Source of the DNA: Sulfurihydrogenibium sp.
GTDB lineage: Bacteria > Aquificota > Aquificia > Aquificales > Hydrogenothermaceae
Assembly: GCF_028276765.1 (NCBI RefSeq)
Contig: NZ_JAPYVU010000008.1
Location: 1-45,611, forward strand
DNA: 45,611 nucleotides
Direction: 5' to 3'
In this document: positions 6,633 through 14,957 of the stretch, one piece after another
Layout: the number at the start of each line of letters is the position of its first letter
Numbering within the stretch: position 1 is the first letter of the stretch
Made by a program: the position numbers and the translations under genes
Notes under the pieces: generated by a model
Database searches by the model: none
The model's input: only the letters and a program-made list of their open reading frames with translations
What the model was told of the DNA's origin: nothing

Positions 6633-7166
6633 ATGGATTATAAAATCAGAACATGGCCAGACCCAATTTTAAAAGAGCCAACAAAAGAAGTAGATTTTTT
6701 TGATGAAAAATTACAAGAGTATATAAATAAAATGTGGGAATTTATGTATAAAGAAGAAGGTGTTGGACTTGCTGCAAATCAAATTGGCATTCCATATCAA
6801 ATTTTAGTTATCGATACGTCTTTAAGAGAAAACAGAAGCGAAGAAGAGACAGAACCACCGGTAAAGATGGTTTTGATAAATCCAAAAATTGTTGAAAAAG
6901 AAGGAGAAGTTCAATCAACGGAAGGATGCTTAAGCTTTCCGGGTGTGCGAATTACAATTCCAAGAGCAAAAAGGGTTAAAGTAGTAGGTAAAAATGAAAA
7001 AGGTGAAGATGTAGAAATAGAAAGCTCAGAGTTTTTAGCTATCGTACTTCAGCATGAGATAGACCATCTAAACGGCATTCCATTTATAAATTATCTTTCA
7101 CCATTAAAAAGAAAGCTTGTGTTAGATAAATACTTAAAATCTTTGAAAGAGCTTGAAAAAGCTTAA
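6633..7166 (+). CDS. def: peptide deformylase
   Basis: A 177-residue metalloenzyme that removes the formyl group from nascent proteins. All three active-site motifs are present: GVGLAANQIG (residues 43-52), EGCLS with metal ligand Cys99, and HEIDH with His141, Glu142 and His145. It starts at ATG 6633 after AAGGAG. It lies between a lipoprotein gene and lgt in a closely spaced operon. The EEETEPP insert near residue 70 is somewhat longer than in E. coli. Confidence 0.96.
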   Translation: MDYKIRTWPDPILKEPTKEVDFFDEKLQEYINKMWEFMYKEEGVGLAANQIGIPYQILVIDTSLRENRSEEETEPPVKMVLINPKIVEKEGEVQSTEGCLSFPGVRITIPRAKRVKVVGKNEKGEDVEIESSEFLAIVLQHEIDHLNGIPFINYLSPLKRKLVLDKYLKSLKELEKA

Positions 7167-7175
7167 GGAGAGATT

Positions 7176-7958
7176 ATGTTTCCAGACTTAATCAGTATTG
7201 GTGGTATCACTATACATACATACGGCGTTTTGACGGCTATTGGTCTTATAGTTGGTTTTTATGTTGGACTTTATCATGCTAAAAAAGAAGGTATTAACGA
7301 AAAAGATTACGAAAATGCCTTTATTCTTACAGTCTTAAGTGGTATTGTAGGAGCAAGAATTGCTTACATAATAGAGCATAAAGAAGATTTTGGTTCATTT
7401 TTAGATTTTTTCGCAATTTGGAATGGTGGAATTGATTGGTTTGGCGGTTTTTTAGGTGGTTTAGCAGCAGCTATATTGTATTTAAAATATAAAAACATAT
7501 CAATATTAAAAGTTGGTGATGTGGCGGGTGTTTCTATACCAATAGGACACTTTTTTGGAAGGCTTGGATGCACATCTGCAGGTTGTTGCTATGGAAAACC
7601 AGTTCCACCAGATTCACCTTTAAGAGATATTGCAATCATTTTTCCAAATGACCCACATTGTTTAGCACCAAAAGGCATACCACTTTATCCAACTCAGCCA
7701 GCGGAAGCAATAGGAAATCTCTTAATCTTTGCCATTTTATTTTATACATACAGAAAAAAGACATTTGACGGACAGATTTTATCTTTGTATCTTATACTTT
7801 ATGGATTTTTAAGATTCTTATTAGAATTTTGGAGAGGAGTAACGCCGCCTTTGCCATACATTGGTTTAACTTGGAATCAGATAATCACTTTATCGATGGT
7901 ATTAGCAGGAATAACTTTATTTTTCTACATGAAGAAAAAATATGCAAAATCTGTATAA
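7176..7958 (+). CDS. lgt: prolipoprotein diacylglyceryl transferase
   Basis: The 260-residue inner-membrane enzyme transfers diacylglycerol from phosphatidylglycerol to the lipobox cysteine. Several membrane helices are evident, together with the Lgt signature HFFGRLGCTSAGCCYGKP region (residues about 126-143) and the C-terminal YGFLRFLLEFWRG stretch with the conserved Arg/Glu residues. Its end overlaps folC by 17 bases, indicating translational coupling. Confidence 0.95.
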   Translation: MFPDLISIGGITIHTYGVLTAIGLIVGFYVGLYHAKKEGINEKDYENAFILTVLSGIVGARIAYIIEHKEDFGSFLDFFAIWNGGIDWFGGFLGGLAAAILYLKYKNISILKVGDVAGVSIPIGHFFGRLGCTSAGCCYGKPVPPDSPLRDIAIIFPNDPHCLAPKGIPLYPTQPAEAIGNLLIFAILFYTYRKKTFDGQILSLYLILYGFLRFLLEFWRGVTPPLPYIGLTWNQIITLSMVLAGITLFFYMKKKYAKSV

Positions 7959-9183
7959 CCTTTTTCAAAAAAAAGTATTTAACATTGAGCCAGGATTAGA
8001 AAGGATAAAGTCAGCGTTAAAAGAACTTAGCTATCCGGAGAAAAATTTTAAATCCATTCTTGTAGCAGGAACAAACGGTAAAGGTTCAACGTCAGCATAC
8101 TTGGAGAGTCTATTTAGACACTATGGCTACAAAACAGGATTGTTTACATCTCCGCATCTGATAAGAGAAAATGAAAGATGGCAGATAGACAGAAAAGAGA
8201 TCGACGATAAAAAATTACAAAATTACATCAATGAACTAAAACCAATCATAGAAAAATGCAATCTTACATATTTTGAAGCATGCACACTTTTAGCTTTTAA
8301 ATACTTTTCTGATGAAAAGGTAGATATTGCAGTTGTAGAGGTTGGTCTTGGTGGAAGGTGGGACTCGACAAATGTTTTAGAGCCGGAGATTTCAGTCATT
8401 ACAAACGTATCCTTTGACCATATGCACATGCTCGGAAACACGCTTTTAGATATAGCATTTGAAAAAACAGGCATTACAAGACAAGATAAACCGGCTGTAG
8501 TAGGAAGAAACCAGCCAGAAATCATCCATTGGCTTAAAGAAAGAAAGATAAAAGAGTATTACATCAAAGATATAGACTACTTTGTAAAAGAGATAGATTT
8601 TAATAAATACGACTATAGATTTAAAGAGTATATCTTTGAAAATTTAGAAATATTAATGCTTGGAAAAAGGCAGATAGAAAATTCAAGCTTAGCGTTAACA
8701 ACTTTCCTGCTATTTTTAGACAAGAACAACCAACCGGTTGTTGAAAACATAATCAGAAAAGCACTCTACAATACAAAATGGAAAGGAAGAATGGAAATTA
8801 TCAGCAAAAATCCTTTTATCATAATTGACGGAGCACATAATGAAGAAGGGCTTATAAAAACATTTCAAGAAATAAAGGAAATCTTTCCAAATAAAAAGAT
8901 TTTCACTATCTTCTCATTCATGAAAGATAAAGACACAGAAAAAATGATAAATATAATCAAGCAAAATAGTGATTTCTACATAGCTACAACAATGCCATTT
9001 TCAAGAGCAATGACAGCAGAAGATTTTAAAAATGTTGGTATTAAAAATGTAAAAGAAAATCATTTAGAAGCAGTTAAAGAGCTTAAAAACAGTGTAGATA
9101 AAGATACAATAATATTAATCACAGGTTCGTTATACTTAATAGGAGAGACCTTAAAAGATGGATGGAATACTTTTAGTAAATAA
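7942..9183 (+). CDS. folC: folylpolyglutamate/dihydrofolate synthase
   Basis: A 413-residue Mur-ligase-fold enzyme that adds glutamate to folates. The ATP-binding loop is GTNGKGST (about residues 43-50). Other family marks are TSPHLIRENER, VGLGGRWDSTN, NVSFDHMHMLG and IIDGAHNEEG. It overlaps lgt at its start and truB at its end, within the ttuB-truB operon. Confidence 0.94.
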   Translation: MQNLYNLFQKKVFNIEPGLERIKSALKELSYPEKNFKSILVAGTNGKGSTSAYLESLFRHYGYKTGLFTSPHLIRENERWQIDRKEIDDKKLQNYINELKPIIEKCNLTYFEACTLLAFKYFSDEKVDIAVVEVGLGGRWDSTNVLEPEISVITNVSFDHMHMLGNTLLDIAFEKTGITRQDKPAVVGRNQPEIIHWLKERKIKEYYIKDIDYFVKEIDFNKYDYRFKEYIFENLEILMLGKRQIENSSLALTTFLLFLDKNNQPVVENIIRKALYNTKWKGRMEIISKNPFIIIDGAHNEEGLIKTFQEIKEIFPNKKIFTIFSFMKDKDTEKMINIIKQNSDFYIATTMPFSRAMTAEDFKNVGIKNVKENHLEAVKELKNSVDKDTIILITGSLYLIGETLKDGWNTFSK

Positions 9184-10024
9184 ACCAAAGTTTATAACTT
9201 CAAACGATTTGGTGATAAAGATAAAGAAGCATCTTAATCAAAAAATGGGTCACACAGGCACGCTTGATTATGCAGCATCGGGTTTGATGGTTTTAACAGT
9301 AGGACAAGGAACAAAAATAACACAGTATTTACAAAAGCTTGACAAACAGTATATAGCAGAGGGAAAACTTGGAGAAATTACAGACACATACGATAGCCAA
9401 GGTAAGATAATAGAGACAAAACCTGTTGAGATTGATGAAGAAAGGTTAAAAGAGATAATTTTTTCTTTTGTAGGAGAATACTATCAGACACCACCGCCGT
9501 ATTCATCAAAAAGGATAGGTGGAACAAGGGCTTACAAACTTGCAAAAAAAGGAGTAGAAGTTCAGCTAAAACCTGTATTAATAAAAATATACAGCATAGA
9601 AATCTTAGAGATAAATCTACCATACTTTAAAATAAAAGTTGACTGTTCTTCAGGTACTTATATTAGAAGCTTAATAAAGGATATTGGAGACAAAGCAGGC
9701 TGCGGAGCTTACATGACAGATTTAATTAGAACTAAAATAGGACAGTTTGATTTAAAAGATGCTTTATCGTTTGAAGAAATATTAAAGAAAAATCCAAATG
9801 AGATAAAGCTAATCAGTCTAAAAGATGCATTATACTTCTTACCAGAAATTAAACTAAATCAAGATTATGAAAAAAGATTTAAACATGGACAAAAATTAAA
9901 AATTGACTGTATAGAATCAAAAGATATAAAGGTTTTAAATGAAAAGCAAGAGCTAATAGGTATAGGAGAGATAATAGACTGTATTTTAAAGCCAAAGATA
10001 GTTTTGGTTAGAAGTGAGAATTAA
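9158..10024 (+). CDS. truB: tRNA pseudouridine-55 synthase
   Basis: The 288-residue enzyme converts U55 in the tRNA T-loop to pseudouridine. It begins MDGILLVNKPKFITS, the family N-terminus, and has the catalytic-Asp motif HTGTLDYAASGLMVL (often GTLDPxAxG; here Tyr replaces Pro), the PPPYSSKRIGG loop, CSSGTYIRSL and a C-terminal extension. An AGGAGA site precedes ATG 9158 inside the end of folC. It closes an operon that opens with the enzymes for the adjacent nucleotide, s2T54. Confidence 0.95.
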   Translation: MDGILLVNKPKFITSNDLVIKIKKHLNQKMGHTGTLDYAASGLMVLTVGQGTKITQYLQKLDKQYIAEGKLGEITDTYDSQGKIIETKPVEIDEERLKEIIFSFVGEYYQTPPPYSSKRIGGTRAYKLAKKGVEVQLKPVLIKIYSIEILEINLPYFKIKVDCSSGTYIRSLIKDIGDKAGCGAYMTDLIRTKIGQFDLKDALSFEEILKKNPNEIKLISLKDALYFLPEIKLNQDYEKRFKHGQKLKIDCIESKDIKVLNEKQELIGIGEIIDCILKPKIVLVRSEN

Positions 10025-10580
10025 CAAGCATTTTTAAACTTTACCCAGAGAATGCTCTAAAATTTTTGGAAAATTACTTTTTAAAATGTTCTAAAATTCT
10101 ATTAAGCTTACCTTTCGGTGCCGGGCTTGAAAGACAAAAACCTGAACCCAAATGTAATAACGTTCTTCAAATATATTTCGTACAATACGTCGAGTGAAAA
10201 ATTCAACAAAAACATGAGATTCTTCGCCGGCTACAGAATGATGATTTGTATTTTTGGAACACTTTCTGCCATGAAGTTGACATCGAGAATTTGCATTTTT
10301 TTATTTTTTTTCGGCATTGATGAACGATAGAGGCTTGTTCTTAAAATAAGAAGTTGAGCATGTTTTAATTTTTTCGAGTTTTGGAATGATTATGTATATA
10401 TAACTTTGTCTTTTTCCTGTTATCTTTATGGCTCTGCTCCGGAGCCTCTCCTCTTTTAAGAAGAAAAGACGAGGAAGTGAGAAATATGTGTAAGAAAGAA
10501 AGAAGATTCTTCGTTGTAGCTGCAGAATAACAATCAAAAGCTAACTAATTTTTAGACTTAGTCAAATTTGAAAGCATTCT
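10025..10580. other. gene-free stretch with decayed MITE pieces
   Basis: No gene is visible. From about 10185 to 10265 lies a hybrid repeat: a MITE-2-like left end (ACGTCGAGTGAAAAATTCAA), the GAGATTCTTCGCCGGC module, then a MITE-1-like right end (ATTTTTGGAACACTT). More decayed pieces of the same modules (GATTCTTCG...CTGCAGAAT) occur near 10503-10530. The convergent truB and protease genes end here; no clear terminator was found. Confidence 0.5.
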
Positions 10581-11264
10581 TTATTGAATTAAAATACTAA
10601 TCAAATAACTGTATATAGGAAATATTATTTTACTTAGAACACCTGACATTAAAAGCAGGATTAAAATAAAAAACCCATATTGCTCGTATGGTGCAACTTT
10701 TTCATACATATGATTAGGTAATAAGTTTAATAAAATATGTCCGCCATCTAATGGTGGAATTGGTAGTAAATTAAATATTCCAATAATAAGATTTGTCATC
10801 ACAGCATACTTAAAGAAAATAATCAAAGGAACAACAATAGCTTCAATCAGATTACTAGGCATAAAAGATGCTAAGAATGTTAAAAATCCTTCGTTTCTAA
10901 ATATCCAGTAGAAAAGACTAAAAATAATTGCAAGAAGAAAGTTAGCTCCTGGTCCGGCAAAAGATGTAATTACCAAACCTTGCCTAAAATTAACTTTTCT
11001 GAAGTTATATGGATTTATCGGAACAGGTTTTGCCCAGCCAAACAAAAACGGAGAATTAATCAAAATCAAAAGTCCTGGAACTAATAAAGAGCCAAATATA
11101 TCAATATGAGGTATTGGATTTAAAGTTAACCTTCCTTCTAATTTTGCGGTATTATCTCCCAGCTTATAAGCAACATACCCATGAGCCACTTCATGAAAGA
11201 TAACTGCAGTAAGTAAAGCCGGTATCATAAAAATAACATCAACTATATTAAAGCTCATAAACAA
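10581..11264 (-). CDS. site-2 protease family (M50) membrane metalloprotease
   Basis: The 227-residue protein has about five to six membrane helices and the two zinc-ligand motifs of site-2 proteases: HEVAHG near residue 25 (HExxH) and NLLPIPPLDGGHIL near residue 166 (the second, NxxPxPxLDGG, motif). There is no PDZ domain, and the size fits the small YwhC-like group rather than full-length RseP. Substrates are unknown; members cleave transmembrane segments, for example of anti-sigma factors. It stands alone on the minus strand. Confidence 0.9.
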   Translation of the reverse strand: MFMSFNIVDVIFMIPALLTAVIFHEVAHGYVAYKLGDNTAKLEGRLTLNPIPHIDIFGSLLVPGLLILINSPFLFGWAKPVPINPYNFRKVNFRQGLVITSFAGPGANFLLAIIFSLFYWIFRNEGFLTFLASFMPSNLIEAIVVPLIIFFKYAVMTNLIIGIFNLLPIPPLDGGHILLNLLPNHMYEKVAPYEQYGFFILILLLMSGVLSKIIFPIYSYLISILIQ

Positions 11265-11311
11265 CCTCGTTAAATTTAGTTAGATACTAATTTTATCATA
11301 ATCTATCTCGG

Positions 11312-11755
11312 ATAAGAAATTAGCGGTTTTTATAAAATTTAAAAATGAGATCCTTCGGCCTTGGAATTGACAGAGTAAGGTTGATTGATAAGCATTAAAG
11401 GAAGTATAACCTTAGATATCTAAGCAAAGCCAAGCAGGAAAGCAATCATTATGAAGTTTAGGAGGAAGTATTTACTCAGTTGGACGCTCGCTCATCTCTG
11501 TCCCATGTTGCATTGCTACCTGAACATCGAGAAGATTACAATTTTGTAATGTTCTGTCCAATAATCGGTCTCCGGGATAAGAAACGACAAGGATCCAATG
11601 AAAACTTGAGTCTGGTATTGTTAAGTTTGACTTTAGAGTAAATATAAAGAGCCCCCTATCCAAGACATAGAACATCCTGAGGCTGTAAGTCGAAGAATCT
11701 ATTTTTGAATTTTACAAAAACGCCAATTTCTCATCCGTAGTATTTGTTAACAATT
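11312..11755. repeat. MITE-2 copy interrupted by about 280 bp of unknown DNA
   Basis: The left part (CGGATAAGAAATTAGCGG, then GAGATCCTTCGGCC) and the right part (CATCCTGAGGCTGTAAGTCG to CCAATTTCTCATCCGTAGT) are both MITE-2 material, but about 11390-11670 does not match the family. In that insert the plus strand is open for about 60 codons (about 11461-11644; contains LLPEHREDYNFVMFC), and the minus strand is also open over 11472-11675. Neither product is recognised; it may be a fragment of a foreign gene. No other gene is seen here. Confidence 0.45.
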
Positions 11756-11757
11756 TT

Positions 11758-13335
11758 TTAAACTTTCGCTAATCCCTTTCCAGGAATATACTGATAAGTC
11801 GCTGCTATTTCTTTATCTGAGTCTTTTTTATATTTGTTAACGCTTACTATTTGACACTTAGCAGATGATTTATCTATATCTAAAATAGAATATCCCCATA
11901 CTCTATGGCTTAAATACTTTGTCCATGGGTTTTGTTTTATTTCTAACTGGGCATATTCGTCAGCATCTTTAACTCCGTAATCTTTCCACCAGTTGGCTTC
12001 TGCTGCAGAGATCGAGGATACTGCAGGCGTCATAAACTCTACTCCTACGATTTTCTCATAATTTTCTTTAAATTCTGTAGGTATTTCTGCAATCAAGCCG
12101 GCGTGTCTATCTCCTGTAAGGGCTACAAATTTGTTTATGTTATTTTTGTTTAAAAATTCTATTATCTCTTGTCTTTCTTTTATATATCCATCCCAAGCAT
12201 CTAAGGAGCCATAAAGTCCATTTATTTTTCCTTGTACAAATTGAACTTCATTAGCTACTATTTTCCAACTATTTCCTTGTTTTAGCTTTTCATAAAACCA
12301 GAATTTTTGATTTTCTCCAAGCATTGAGGTTTTATACTGGTCTTCACAACCTGAAGATGCGTATCTTTTATCGCAAGGTTGCGGAGTTCTGTAAGACCTT
12401 TCATCTAAGCAAATCAAATGTGCTAATTCTCCAATTTTGAAATCTCTATAAATGGTAATCCATTCCAAAGGATTTTGAGCGTTAAGGTTTAATTTAGCCC
12501 TTGAAGGTGTGTAAAAATGCCATGCCAATATTGCAGCTTTTCTTAGGTTAAGGACTTTTTCCCTGTCATTTTCAAAAGGATGTTTTGGAAGTTTATAAAA
12601 CCCTTTTTCGTAGTCAAATGAGTAATCGTTTGCATATTCATGGTCATCCCAGATATAGATAAATGGATGCATTGCTCTTGCAAGCTGATAATCTTTGTCT
12701 GATAAGTATGTTGTATATAGATATTTATAATCTTCTAAATCAAGTGCGATGCTATGACCTGATGGAAAAGCTAAATCTCTGCCTGGAACTCTTGCTTTGC
12801 CATAAATTCTCTCGTAGATTTGGTCTCCAAGATGCAGGATAAATCCTACATCTTCATTGGCTAAGTGTCTGTAGGCTGTAAAATATCCATCGGCGTAGTT
12901 TTGACAGGTAACAAATCCCATTCTGTAATTTTCAACATTTCCTGCCGGCAGAGTTTTAAACCTACCTATCATTGAAGGCACATCTGCATAGGAAAATCTG
13001 TAATAGTAAGTATTTCCTGGTTTTAGATTGTCTATTGTTAATCTGATTGTGTAGTCTCTTTCTTTTATAATCTTATCTCCGGGTATTTTTATGACTGATG
13101 ATTCTTTCATCTCTGGACTTTGTGATATCTCTAATATAAGGTCTTTGTTTAATTTACTGTGAATATTGGGATTGATTCTTGTCCATAGTATAATGCCGTC
13201 TTGTGTTGGGTCTGCGCTTGCAATTCCAAGGTCAAAAATTTCTACTGCATCGCCCGCCAATACTTCTAAGTTATGTGTAAGTAAATACAAGGTTGATAAT
13301 GATAAGCTTATAAACTCTCTTCTGTTTAAAAGCAT
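11758..13335 (-). CDS. phoD: PhoD-like alkaline phosphatase/phosphodiesterase, Tat-exported
   Basis: The 525-residue protein has a twin-arginine signal (NRREFISLSLSTLYLL). The PhoD N-terminal domain is marked by GIASADPTQDGIILWTRI. Metal-site motifs of the PhoD metallophosphatase domain follow: HLGDQIYE, IWDDHEYANDY and GDRHAG. It releases phosphate from phosphoesters outside the cytoplasm. It is the last gene of a TonB-system operon, 11 bases after tonB, so the upstream receptor may import a phosphorus compound or a product of this enzyme. The start at 13335 has a GGAGAAG site. Confidence 0.9.
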   Translation of the reverse strand: MLLNRREFISLSLSTLYLLTHNLEVLAGDAVEIFDLGIASADPTQDGIILWTRINPNIHSKLNKDLILEISQSPEMKESSVIKIPGDKIIKERDYTIRLTIDNLKPGNTYYYRFSYADVPSMIGRFKTLPAGNVENYRMGFVTCQNYADGYFTAYRHLANEDVGFILHLGDQIYERIYGKARVPGRDLAFPSGHSIALDLEDYKYLYTTYLSDKDYQLARAMHPFIYIWDDHEYANDYSFDYEKGFYKLPKHPFENDREKVLNLRKAAILAWHFYTPSRAKLNLNAQNPLEWITIYRDFKIGELAHLICLDERSYRTPQPCDKRYASSGCEDQYKTSMLGENQKFWFYEKLKQGNSWKIVANEVQFVQGKINGLYGSLDAWDGYIKERQEIIEFLNKNNINKFVALTGDRHAGLIAEIPTEFKENYEKIVGVEFMTPAVSSISAAEANWWKDYGVKDADEYAQLEIKQNPWTKYLSHRVWGYSILDIDKSSAKCQIVSVNKYKKDSDKEIAATYQYIPGKGLAKV

Positions 13336-13346
13336 TTTACTTCTCC

Positions 13347-14105
13347 TTAGTTTAGTTTGTATTCTATCTCTAAATTTAGCGTTATAGACTTTCCTTCCGG
13401 TGGTGGAGGAAATTTTAAGCTCTTTAAAAGCTTTAAAGTTTCTCTATCCAAGATGTTACTGTCGCTTGACCTAACAAGTGATACATCTTTAACATTACCA
13501 TCTTCATCTATTGTAAATCTTACTAAAACAGTCCCCTCTTCTTCCTTTCTTTTTGCTTCTTCTGGGTATCGTTTTTTGGATTCTATGATTTTTCTAACAG
13601 TTGCATAATAATGGTTAATTTCTGATTGGTCAGGTTTTTTTGGTGGTGGAGGTGGTGGCGAAGGTAGCTCTTCATGCTTTGGTGGCGGAGGTGGCGGTTC
13701 TGGTTTTTTTATTTCTGGTGGTTTTTCTACGATTTCTGGTTTTTTAAAATCTTGTTTTGGCTCTTCTTTTATTGGCTCTATTGGTTTATTCTCTGTCTTA
13801 ACTTCTTGCTTTACTTCTTGCTTTACTTCAGGTTTTTGTTTTTCTATTGGTTCTTTGTGCTTAACAATCTGTTTTAGCTTATGAATTTCTTTTTTAACTT
13901 CTTTTGTAATCTGTTTTTTTGGTTGCTCGGGTCTCTTAATTTCCGGTTTTTCTTTCGGAAACTCAACTATTTCTATGATGGTAGGTGGTTTTGGTGGCTC
14001 GTGAAGTTTAATATTAAAAAGTAGATAAGTTCCATAGGCTGATAAGGAAGAAAAAAGCAAAGAAAGAATAAATGAAACTGGTTTTTTATCATCAGAAAAT
14101 TTCAT
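13347..14105 (-). CDS. tonB: TonB energy-transducing protein
   Basis: The 252-residue protein has one N-terminal membrane anchor (about residues 10-30), a long Pro/Lys/Glu-rich periplasm-spanning region with EP/KP repeats and three PPPPP runs (residues about 35-160), and a C-terminal TonB domain (YPEEAKRKEEEGTVLVRFTI... to the end, YKLN). It connects the ExbB/ExbD proton channel to the outer-membrane receptor. Its start overlaps the exbD stop by four bases. The proline-rich section explains the GGTGG-rich codons at 13640-13700. Confidence 0.93.
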   Translation of the reverse strand: MKFSDDKKPVSFILSLLFSSLSAYGTYLLFNIKLHEPPKPPTIIEIVEFPKEKPEIKRPEQPKKQITKEVKKEIHKLKQIVKHKEPIEKQKPEVKQEVKQEVKTENKPIEPIKEEPKQDFKKPEIVEKPPEIKKPEPPPPPPKHEELPSPPPPPPKKPDQSEINHYYATVRKIIESKKRYPEEAKRKEEEGTVLVRFTIDEDGNVKDVSLVRSSDSNILDRETLKLLKSLKFPPPPEGKSITLNLEIEYKLN

Positions 14106-14533
14106 TTCTTTTCACCGGCGATAGATATTTTTGTTATTTTGTTTTCTTTAAGAGTGTCTATTGCTACCATCAGTGATTGGGCTGTTGCGTCTTTGTCTGG
14201 AATTAGAATAACTATAGCTTCTTCCGGAGATTTAACTGTTTTAAGGTACTGTTTTAAAGCTTCTACTCCTGTTCCAAATTTTTCTGTTTTAATATTTCCT
14301 TCTTTGTCTATATATACTTTCAAAGGTTCTTGAATTTGGTTTTGTTCTACTGTCGAAGATGTAGGGAGTTTAATGTTTTGATACAACATAGGCAGTACAT
14401 TAAGAGTATAAAGAATGAAAAAGGTGAGTAGAAATAGCATAACATCTATCATAGGAATTATTTGAATTTCTTCCTTTTCGTTCTCCTGCTCTTCAAGGAG
14501 GTAAAGCAATGAAAGCTTTTTATGTTTGTTCAT
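14102..14533 (-). CDS. exbD: ExbD/TolR-family biopolymer transport protein
   Basis: The 143-residue protein has the single membrane helix with the family motif IPMIDVMLFLLTFFI (about residues 26-40), containing the essential membrane aspartate, and a periplasmic domain. It forms the proton channel with ExbB to power TonB. It overlaps exbB by 14 bases and tonB by 4, so all three should be co-translated. Confidence 0.93.
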   Translation of the reverse strand: MNKHKKLSLLYLLEEQENEKEEIQIIPMIDVMLFLLTFFILYTLNVLPMLYQNIKLPTSSTVEQNQIQEPLKVYIDKEGNIKTEKFGTGVEALKQYLKTVKSPEEAIVILIPDKDATAQSLMVAIDTLKENKITKISIAGEKK

Positions 14534-14957
14534 TCAAAACCTCCATCAATATCTTGCTTTTAATATCCTCTTTCTTTTCTTGGATTTTGGAATTAAAGAA
14601 TTTAAACCATAGATAAAACCATAATGATAATGCTATCCCTATTGCAGTTGCAACAAGGGCTAATCCAATTGCGGCGCTTATTTCTCCGGCTCCTGATACA
14701 CCTTTTTTACCAAGCTCTTGGAAAGCTATGATAAGACCTATTACAGTTCCTAAGAGTCCAAGCAGTGGTGATGTAGTAGCTGCAAAATCTAAAAACCATA
14801 ATCCTTTTTTAAAATCTTTAGCCCAGTGGAGGGCATCCACCGGGTTAGCATTTCCACTTGGTTTTTTTATCATGAAAAATTTTTGAAATATGATAAAGTT
14901 TCCATAAACAAAAACAATAAACATTAGCAGAAAGACTGCTGATTTAATCTCAACCAT
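14520..14957 (-). CDS. exbB: ExbB/TolQ/MotA-family proton channel protein
   Basis: A 145-residue protein with three membrane helices, much shorter than E. coli ExbB (about 244) and close to the minimal MotA/TolQ/ExbB domain. The conserved core is TSPLLGLLGTVIGLI and GISAAIGLALVATAIGIAL-like sequence in the second and third helices. Its start lies directly after the receptor stop. It works with the downstream ExbD and TonB proteins. Confidence 0.9.
   Translation of the reverse strand: MVEIKSAVFLLMFIVFVYGNFIIFQKFFMIKKPSGNANPVDALHWAKDFKKGLWFLDFAATTSPLLGLLGTVIGLIIAFQELGKKGVSGAGEISAAIGLALVATAIGIALSLWFYLWFKFFNSKIQEKKEDIKSKILMEVLNEQT

Noticed and set aside
11472-11675. 67-residue minus-strand frame between the protease and phoD
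   Set aside because: No family, no ribosome site, and it sits in the unexplained insert of a MITE-2; the opposite strand is open as well, so coding direction cannot be decided.
13674-13877. Trp/Phe-rich plus-strand frame
   Set aside because: It is the antisense of the proline- and lysine-rich codons of tonB.
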